Below are positions 7,811 through 11,434 of a DNA stretch of 11,434 bases, piece after piece. The position numbers were made by a program, and so were the translations under genes. The notes beneath the pieces were generated by a model. That model made no database searches and had not been told where the DNA came from. It saw nothing but the letters and a program-made list of their open reading frames with translations. This DNA is from Nitrososphaerota archaeon (GTDB lineage Archaea; Thermoproteota; Nitrososphaeria; Nitrososphaerales; Gagatemarchaeaceae). How positions within the stretch are numbered: position 1 is the stretch's first letter; each line of letters opens with the position of its first letter. Location of the stretch: assembly GCA_005877225.1 (NCBI GenBank), contig VBPK01000164.1:1-11434 (forward strand), in the 5' to 3' direction.

Positions 7811-8094
7811 TCAGTCGGATACCGAAAGCTTCAGCTTGACTTCGAGTGCCAAGTCCAGCAAGGCAAGTTCGTCGGGGAAGTCTTCAGGGCTTCGTCTTGC
7901 CGCCTTCACGACGCGCTTCCTCATCATCGTTTCGAAATCTTCAACGGCCTTCCTGAGGCTCTCTTTTTCTTCCAACCCTCGACCACTCTGTCTACCCATA
8001 TCTCCAGCTTGACCGGATCCCGATGCAGTTCGTCAATGAACCTCATATCTTCCTCGAGTTCCTTGTCCTCCTTGGTCTTCTTCACGGCGTCCAT
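7811..8094 (-). pseudogene. Small charged helical protein gene, broken by a one-base frameshift
   Basis: I do not recognise a family. Frame one starts at ATG 8094 (MDAVKKTKEDKELEEDMRF, then IDELHRDPVKLEIWVDRVV and EGWKKK) and stops at 7926-7924. A second frame takes over near the A5 run at 7964-7968 and continues ESLRKAVEDFETMMRKRVV, KAARRSPEDFPDELALLDLA, LEVKLKLSVSD to the stop at 7813-7811. Joined by a one-base backward shift at the run (W-K-K-K-E-S), they give a coherent 94-residue protein rich in Lys/Glu and predicted helix, with no membrane segment. A TATA-like element at 8116-8121 places the transcript start at the ATG. It may be a real frameshift mutation, a homopolymer error in the assembly, or programmed slippage on GAAAAAG. 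Two separate overlapping small genes (ATG 8094 and ATG 7999) are a less likely reading. Confidence 0.5.
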
Positions 8095-8115
8095 TGACTT
8101 CTATCCTAGCCTCCG

Positions 8116-8121
8116 ATTTAA
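8116..8121 (-). promoter_or_regulatory. TATA-like element (TTAAAT) for the small charged protein gene
   Basis: The predicted start point falls within two bases of the ATG at 8094, so the message would be leaderless. It is placed back to back with the L12 promoter about 30 bp away. Confidence 0.4.
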
Positions 8122-8148
8122 GCATCTTCATTCCCCATTCTCGAAATC

Positions 8149-8155
8149 TTAAATA
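8149..8155 (+). promoter_or_regulatory. rpl12: TATA-like element (TTAAATA) for L12
   Basis: TTAAATA is preceded by the purine-rich CGAAATC, a plausible BRE. The predicted start near 8178 gives a leader of about 9 nt before TTG 8187. It explains how L12 is expressed although it is cut off from the L11-L1-L10 transcript. Confidence 0.5.
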
Positions 8156-8186
8156 CGCACATCAAAACGGAGGACAGCGATTTCAC

Positions 8187-8489
8187 TTGGAGTATGTCTA
8201 TGCTGCTCTCCTGCTGCACAAGCTCGGTAAGCCTGTGAACGAGGAGAACCTCACGAGCGTCGTGAAGGCCGCTGGGGTACCTCCCGACACGGTCAAGATC
8301 AAGGCGCTCGCCTCAGCCTTGAGCGAGGTAAACATCGACGAAGCCCTGAAGAACGCTTCCATGATGGCTGCACCGGCCCCGTCAGGTCAGGCGCAGGCAG
8401 CGCCGGCCGCGAAGGCCGAGGAGAAGCCGAAAGAGGAAGAAAAGAAGGAAGAGGAAGCGTTGGCTGGTCTAGCCTCCCTCTTCGGCTGA
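8187..8489 (+). CDS. rpl12: Large ribosomal subunit protein L12 (P1/P2-type stalk protein)
   Basis: This 100-residue protein forms dimers on L10 to make the flexible stalk that recruits elongation and initiation factors. The N-terminal helical dimerisation domain reads MEYVYAALLLHKLGKPVNEE, followed by VPPDTVKIKALASALSEV. Then come an Ala/Pro hinge and a charged tail (EEKPKEEEKKEEE) ending ALAGLASLFG, the conserved hydrophobic C-terminus that contacts the factors. Start: TTG at 8187 (Leu codon read as Met) gives the exact family N-terminus; the frame is open further upstream to 8094, but that part has no family likeness. GGAGGA at 8169-8174 precedes it by 12 nt. Unlike the usual archaeal order, L12 is on the opposite strand from L10 and converges on it, with only 20 nt between the stops. 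Confidence 0.96.
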   Translation: MEYVYAALLLHKLGKPVNEENLTSVVKAAGVPPDTVKIKALASALSEVNIDEALKNASMMAAPAPSGQAQAAPAAKAEEKPKEEEKKEEEALAGLASLFG

Positions 8490-8509
8490 TAATTCACGGA
8501 ACCTGCGTG

Positions 8510-9382
8510 TTACTGGAAGCCTTGCTCTTTGGCCTTCGCGAGTAGTGCGGAGGCTTCCGCCTCTGCCTTTCCGAAGATGCGCGGGGCGGTCTCCCTTGTC
8601 ACCGTGCCCGTCTCGGTCGCCAGTGCGAGCGCTTCCCTGTAGGCCTTCGCGATGATATCCGGGGCCGTCTCCTTCGTCATGTAACCTATCACGATCGCGA
8701 GGCCCTTCGAGGAGGCGTATGCCTGTACCAGACTCTCCCTGTACTTCTCGAGGTCTATGGCGACGAGGTCGCCACTGTAGATGAGCCCTCTTTCGTAGCC
8801 GAGGGCTATGGAGAGGCCGGCTCTGATCGGCTTGATCCCCAGCTTCGAGAGGAGACTGGCCAGCTTTGGCGAGATTACGCTCCCCTTCTTCACCGCAACG
8901 GAGTCCTTGTTTACCCAGACGCTGCCTGCCTCGATCTTCGTGGGTATCCCGGCTTCCCTGAATTCACTCAGTACCGGCCCCGCCGGGAGGCCCGTATTCC
9001 CCGCCGGGACGATTATGTCCTCCGGCGCGACGTCTCCCGCCCTCGCGGGAAGGTTGACCTTGTTCTTCTCCAAGGTGAGGAAGAGCTTGAAGGGGTCGAG
9101 GTTCGAGAAGATCAGCGCGTTCTGCCCCGTCAGGTGCTTGAGAAGCTCGTCGGCGTTCTTTATCCCCGCATTCTTGAGGGCGAGGGTGGCCAGTGTGTTC
9201 TTGACGACGAAGACCTCTGCGTTTCCCCGCAGCGCCCTCCTCACGGCCATCAGCTGCGTGGCTCTGACCTTCGAGAGGTTCGTCACGACGATGACTGGGT
9301 ACTTGCTCGCGAGTATCGCGGTCTTCTCCACAATCGCCTTCTTCCTGGGGTTGGGCTCGTGGACCTGGACTGTCTCGCTCAA
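8510..9382 (-). CDS. rpl10: Large ribosomal subunit protein L10 (P0-type, stalk base)
   Basis: This 290-residue protein binds 23S rRNA beside L11 and anchors L12 dimers. The N-terminal rRNA-binding domain is seen (KAIVEKTAILASKYPVIVVT, TQLMAVRRALRGNAEVFVVK, NTLATLALKNAGI), then the archaeal/eukaryotic insertion domain (AGDVAPEDIIVPAGNTGLPA, GPVLSEFREAGIPTKIEAG), then helices for L12 binding (LAIVIGYMTKETAPDIIAKA onward). The protein ends at KAKEQGFQ and lacks the acidic tail with a GLxxLF-type end found in many archaeal P0 proteins. It starts with TTG at 9382, overlapping the L1 stop as TTGA, so translation is probably coupled to L1. No ATG lies near the family start. Confidence 0.96.
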   Translation of the reverse strand: MSETVQVHEPNPRKKAIVEKTAILASKYPVIVVTNLSKVRATQLMAVRRALRGNAEVFVVKNTLATLALKNAGIKNADELLKHLTGQNALIFSNLDPFKLFLTLEKNKVNLPARAGDVAPEDIIVPAGNTGLPAGPVLSEFREAGIPTKIEAGSVWVNKDSVAVKKGSVISPKLASLLSKLGIKPIRAGLSIALGYERGLIYSGDLVAIDLEKYRESLVQAYASSKGLAIVIGYMTKETAPDIIAKAYREALALATETGTVTRETAPRIFGKAEAEASALLAKAKEQGFQ

Positions 9383-10035
9383 CTCTGCCCGACCGCCTGC
9401 TTCACAGGCTTACCCATCGAAGTCTTCACGATAACTGATTTGATATTCTTCTCCCCTTGCGGGAGCTTCTTCTCGACCGCCTGGACCACCGCGAGGACGT
9501 TCTCCGCCAGTTCCGAGTCTGAGAGTTTCCTCTCCCCGACCTTCGCGGCTATTCCGAGTGAACCCCTGCTCCTTACCCTGATCGCGGTTCGCATCCTCTG
9601 GATCATCGCCTCGATTGGTGCGTTGGGAGGGACCGGGATGGGGATTTTCCCCCTCGGCCCCAGCGACTGCCCGAGTATCTTGCCTATTCTGGGCATCAGA
9701 GCGGTGTCGGCTAGAAAGAAGTCGTAGGAGCGGGCAACCTTCTTCGCCTCCTTCTTGTCCCCCGCCAAAGATTCGAGTCGTGAAGGGTCGATGACCGCGT
9801 CAACCTTCGCATTCTTCGCCCTCAGGGCCATGTCCCCCGCGCCGATGAAACAGATCCGCGCGACCTTGGAGGTGGGATGGGGCAGGTAGACGGTCTCGTT
9901 CACGTTAAGGTCCGCCTTCTTGGCGTCCACCTCCCTGAGGGTCAGAATCACCTCTACGGCCTCGTTGAACTTCCTCTCCTTGGCCTCACCCTTCCCCTTC
10001 TTGATCAGGTCGGTCAGCTGCTGGCTTGAGAGCAT
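9379..10035 (-). CDS. rpl1: Large ribosomal subunit protein L1
   Basis: This 218-residue protein binds helices 76-78 of 23S rRNA and forms the L1 stalk that handles E-site tRNA. In several archaea and bacteria L1 also represses its own mRNA. Recognisable stretches are LREVDAKKADLNVNETVYLP, FIGAGDMALRAKNAKVDAVI, the conserved LGPRGKIPIPVPPNA and IKSVIVKTSMGKPVK at the C-terminus. It starts with ATG at 10035, one of the few ATG starts in the window. It lies 49 nt after L11, with a TATA-like element in the gap, and overlaps L10 by four bases. Confidence 0.97.
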   Translation of the reverse strand: MLSSQQLTDLIKKGKGEAKERKFNEAVEVILTLREVDAKKADLNVNETVYLPHPTSKVARICFIGAGDMALRAKNAKVDAVIDPSRLESLAGDKKEAKKVARSYDFFLADTALMPRIGKILGQSLGPRGKIPIPVPPNAPIEAMIQRMRTAIRVRSRGSLGIAAKVGERKLSDSELAENVLAVVQAVEKKLPQGEKNIKSVIVKTSMGKPVKQAVGQS

Positions 10036-10066
10036 AACTTCGAAATCCCTGTGGCGCTGGTTGTCG

Positions 10067-10072
10067 TTAAAA
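10067..10072 (-). promoter_or_regulatory. rpl1: TATA-like element (TTTTAA) before L1
   Basis: This lies in the 49-nt gap between L11 and L1. A start about 26 nt downstream would be near 10043, giving a leader of 8-9 nt. It could allow L1-L10 to be transcribed separately from L11; read-through from L11 is equally possible. Confidence 0.35.
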
Positions 10073-10084
10073 GAGTTGTGGGTT

Positions 10085-10567
10085 TCACTTCAATTTGGCG
10101 TCCCACTTGCCGCCTTCGATCTGCTTCATGAACTCTCGTGGGTCGGTCCCCTCGACCTTGACGCCCATGCTGACGCAGCTTCCCACGACCTCCTTCACGG
10201 CTGAACGGAGGCTCTTGGCGTACGACCCGGAGATCTTGCTTCTCGCGATTCCCACCACTTTATCGAAGGGGAGGTCGGCGACGAACTCGAGGTTGGGTTT
10301 TGCGGACCCCTTGGGGATTCCCGCTTCTTTTGCAATCAGGGCGGAGGTTGTGGGGGTCCCGACGTTTACGGTAAACTGCTTGGTCTCCTGGTCTACCTCG
10401 ACCTTGACTGGGACTCTCATCCCCTTGAAGTCTGCCGTCGCCTTGTTAATCTCGTTGACGATCGCAAGGACGTTGACACCGAGGGGGCCCAGGGCCGGGC
10501 CCAGGGGCGGGCCGGCGGTGGCCTCACCCCCCGATACAAGCGCAGAGATGACCTTCTTTTCACCCAA
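10085..10567 (-). CDS. rpl11: Large ribosomal subunit protein L11
   Basis: This 160-residue protein binds the GTPase-associated region of 23S rRNA with L10. The N-terminal domain carries the conserved SGGEATAGPPLGPALGPLGV motif; the C-terminal RNA-binding domain includes GIARSKISGSYAKSL and VVGSCVSMGVKVEG. Two starts are possible: GTG at 10576 (MIVLGEKK, 163 aa) or TTG at 10567 (MGEKKVISALVSGG). TTG is preferred because family members begin with MGEKK- or MGEQK-like sequence and because GTGAT at 10576-10572 matches the anti-Shine-Dalgarno end of 16S rRNA at suitable spacing. nusG/spt5 and secE, which often precede L11 in archaea, are not upstream in this window. Confidence 0.95.
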   Translation of the reverse strand: MGEKKVISALVSGGEATAGPPLGPALGPLGVNVLAIVNEINKATADFKGMRVPVKVEVDQETKQFTVNVGTPTTSALIAKEAGIPKGSAKPNLEFVADLPFDKVVGIARSKISGSYAKSLRSAVKEVVGSCVSMGVKVEGTDPREFMKQIEGGKWDAKLK

Positions 10568-10609
10568 TACAATCACGTTTCCGGAAGTAGGCGTCGGATT
10601 CCAGTGGCG

Positions 10610-10617
10610 TATCTAAA
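10610..10617 (-). promoter_or_regulatory. rpl11: TATA-like element (TTTAGATA) for L11-L1-L10
   Basis: The predicted start near 10588 gives a leader of about 20 nt to the TTG at 10567. It is the likely main promoter of the stalk-base genes. A palindrome and half-site cluster lie 20-95 bp upstream of it. Confidence 0.45.
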
Positions 10618-10906
10618 TCTTTCATCAGTTGGAGTTGTTCGTCTTTCTGTGAACAGAAAACTTGGTTCAGTTGTGCTTATCAGCCTCGTTCAATTGAACG
10701 AACACGAGCCTACAGGCATCGGAGCACTGGAAGTGGAAGAGAAAGTACAGGTCCGACATAACCGACAGAGAGGTCATTCTCGCGATCACTCGGGGGGCAA
10801 CAGAAAGAGACCCAAGACGGCCAGGGCGTTCTCCACGCGACCATGCGAATCCCGCCCTCGGGCAGAACGCTTAGGGTGGTCTACAGTATCATCGGCCCAA
10901 AAAAGG
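10618..10906. other. Intergenic region between L11 and DUF2283 genes
   Basis: About 290 bp with no convincing gene on either strand. It is more AT-rich at its left part (10620-10710), where GTTC/GAAC half-sites and a 16-bp palindrome are concentrated. The rest includes an imperfect GC-rich inverted repeat, GGGCG at about 10826 against CGCCC at about 10855. A minus-strand frame of 30 codons (10759-10667, MSDLYFLFHFQCSDACRLV) could be a tiny gene but has no support beyond being open. Confidence 0.45.
10686..10701. repeat. 16-bp perfect palindrome, possible operator
   Basis: TCGTTCAATTGAACGA is its own reverse complement. It lies about 70 bp upstream of the L11 TATA-like element, at the end of a run of GTTC/GAAC tetramers. 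Its size and symmetry suit a dimeric DNA-binding regulator, but no regulator gene is adjacent. Confidence 0.6.
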
Positions 10907-10912
10907 TATATG
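10907..10912 (+). promoter_or_regulatory. TATA-like element (TATATG) for the DUF2283 gene
   Basis: It is preceded by an A-rich BRE-like run (CCCAAAAAAGG). The predicted start near 10936 leaves an 11-nt leader containing AGGTGA (10937-10942), a Shine-Dalgarno match 4 nt before TTG 10947. Confidence 0.5.
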
Positions 10913-10946
10913 ATTACAGCTGCCTTCTGGCTAAACAGGTGAGAAA

Positions 10947-11159
10947 TTGATCGATGTACACTACGACGAAAAGGAGGATGTTCTCGGGATACAGCTGAAG
11001 AACGGAAGCTATTGGAAGAGCGTCGAGGTGTCCAAGAACGTGGTGATGGACTTGTCGAAGGAGGGCGAAATCATAGGCATAGAGATTCTCGGGGTCAAGG
11101 AGGCATTCAAGAAGGACGCTCCGTTGATAGTCTCGAAGGCGACGAGGCGGAAGGTCTAA
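10947..11159 (+). CDS. DUF2283 family protein
   Basis: This 70-residue protein shows the DUF2283 pattern. An opening VHYDEKEDVLGIQLKNG is followed by the strand VEVSKNVVMDLSKEGEIIGI and the diagnostic GIEILGVKEAF near the end. The family is widespread in bacteria and archaea and has no firmly established function; members are sometimes found beside DUF4258 proteins and have been suggested as part of toxin-antitoxin-like pairs. No DUF4258 gene is visible next to this one, so that role is not supported here. TTG at 10947 is the only reasonable start: a TAA lies in frame at 10932-10934, and AGGTGA precedes the TTG. It stands alone with its own promoter. Confidence 0.85.
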   Translation: MIDVHYDEKEDVLGIQLKNGSYWKSVEVSKNVVMDLSKEGEIIGIEILGVKEAFKKDAPLIVSKATRRKV

Positions 11160-11170
11160 CTCTCGGCACG

Positions 11171-11183
11171 GGTGACCGTCACC
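11171..11183. repeat. 13-nt inverted repeat after the DUF2283 gene
   Basis: GGTGAC-C-GTCACC has perfect 6-bp arms around one base, starting 12 nt after the stop codon at 11159. A second inverted repeat follows (GGAAAC 11216-11221 and GTTTCC 11231-11236, 9-nt spacer). Either might aid transcript ending or bind a protein; no T run follows the first one. Confidence 0.35.
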
Positions 11184-11347
11184 GAACCTTCTGGCGGTCC
11201 CTGGGCTAGCGTTGAGGAAACCCAGCCTCGGTTTCCACTTTCTGCTCACCATCGATATTATCTTGTGTCGCAGCACAGGGCTACCAACGCAAAGCGGTGC
11301 GGCACCAGAGATCTGAAGACAAGCGACCGGTTCGGTCTCGGTGTAGA

Positions 11348-11353
11348 TTATAT
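11348..11353 (+). promoter_or_regulatory. TATA-like element (TTATAT) for the right-edge gene
   Basis: Its centre is 25-26 nt before the ATG at 11376, the distance expected if transcription starts at the A of the ATG, giving a leaderless message. Confidence 0.5.
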
Positions 11354-11375
11354 GCGGCTTTCACCCCATATACTG

Positions 11376-11434
11376 ATGGGAATCACGAAGACCACTGTCA
11401 CCCTCTTGGGCCCGACGAAGCGCACTAAGGTAGA
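11376..11434 (+). CDS. 5' end of a gene, possibly a clan AA aspartic protease (3' end outside window)
   Basis: Only the first 19 codons are present: MGITKTTVTLLGPTKRTKV, with no stop before the edge. The opening MG-(I/L)-x-x-x-x-V-T-x-x-x-P resembles the N-terminal strand of small archaeal/bacterial clan AA (retropepsin-like) aspartic proteases, whose catalytic D-(T/S)-G would come a little further on, beyond the window. This identification rests on very few residues. The ATG at 11376 sits 25-26 nt from a TATA-like element; an in-frame ATG at 11352 overlaps that element and is less likely. Confidence 0.45.
   Translation, partial: MGITKTTVTLLGPTKRTKV

Noticed and set aside
7617..8012. Plus-strand frame of 131 codons between alaS and L12
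   Set aside because: After the CPNC segment it becomes Ser-rich, the usual antisense of a Lys/Glu-rich helix gene. Kept only as a weak remnant hypothesis.
10667..10759. Minus-strand 30-codon frame MSDLYFLFHFQCSDACRLV onward
   Set aside because: The CxxxC and hydrophobic start are suggestive, but there is no ribosome binding site or recognisable family, and it covers the half-site cluster.
10826..10860. Possible tRNA near CATGCGAATCCC
   Set aside because: The bases flanking the T-loop-like CGAATCC do not pair as a T arm, and no acceptor or anticodon stem could be built on either strand.
10604..10942. Plus-strand frame of 112 codons between L11 and DUF2283
   Set aside because: It overlaps the L11 promoter and the palindrome, has no family-like pattern and is rich in Arg/Ser/His, as expected of non-coding DNA.
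10914..11276. Minus-strand frame of 120 codons opposite the DUF2283 gene
   Set aside because: The plus strand carries the conserved DUF2283 pattern with promoter and Shine-Dalgarno site; the antisense frame is a shadow.
10947..11434. DUF2283 plus the edge gene as a toxin-antitoxin pair
   Set aside because: They are over 200 bp apart with separate promoters, and the edge gene does not resemble DUF4258.

Overview
The window is archaeal. The ribosomal stalk genes for L11, L1, L10 and L12, the zinc-binding N-terminus of the alanyl-tRNA synthetase, the archaeal-type leucyl-tRNA synthetase and a Dpo4-like polymerase with a C-terminal PCNA-binding motif all point that way. Plausible TATA elements also lie roughly 26 nt before most inferred transcript starts. 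The protein style and the stalk/alaS neighbourhood suggest the Thermoproteota/Thaumarchaeota side (Nitrososphaeria- or Bathyarchaeia-like) rather than Euryarchaeota. That placement is inference, and no rRNA or tRNA gene is visible to test it. The DNA is GC-rich in coding regions and more AT-rich around promoters.

Layout, left to right. (1) A minus-strand VIT1/CCC1-type transporter with a ferritin-like N-terminal part runs off the left edge; its N-terminus looks short or frameshifted. (2) A 46-residue zinc-ribbon gene (DUF5679-like, 702-842, plus strand) appears to start at CTG. (3) A long minus-strand block reads alaS -> leuS -> dinB (dpo4). alaS and leuS overlap by four bases, and dinB has its own promoter. 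(4) About 300 bp hold no convincing gene, followed by a small charged-helix gene (7811-8094, minus) broken by a one-base frameshift at an A run. (5) Ribosomal protein L12 is on the plus strand with its own promoter, facing the minus-strand L11 -> L1 -> L10 cluster. (6) About 290 bp without a gene upstream of L11 contain a 16-bp perfect palindrome and a cluster of GTTC/GAAC half-sites. (7) A DUF2283 gene (plus) follows, and at the right edge is the first codons of another gene, perhaps a clan AA aspartic protease.

Most genes serve translation: two aminoacyl-tRNA synthetases and the L11/L1/P-stalk proteins that recruit and activate translation factor GTPases. The Y-family polymerase handles DNA damage, and the VIT1-like protein probably handles iron or manganese. 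The most unusual points are start-codon use (TTG for six genes, apparent CTG for two, ATG the minority), the inverted L12 gene, two possible frameshifts, and the half-site cluster. I found no CRISPR array, insertion sequence or obvious new defence system. This is mainly a core-gene region with odd details.
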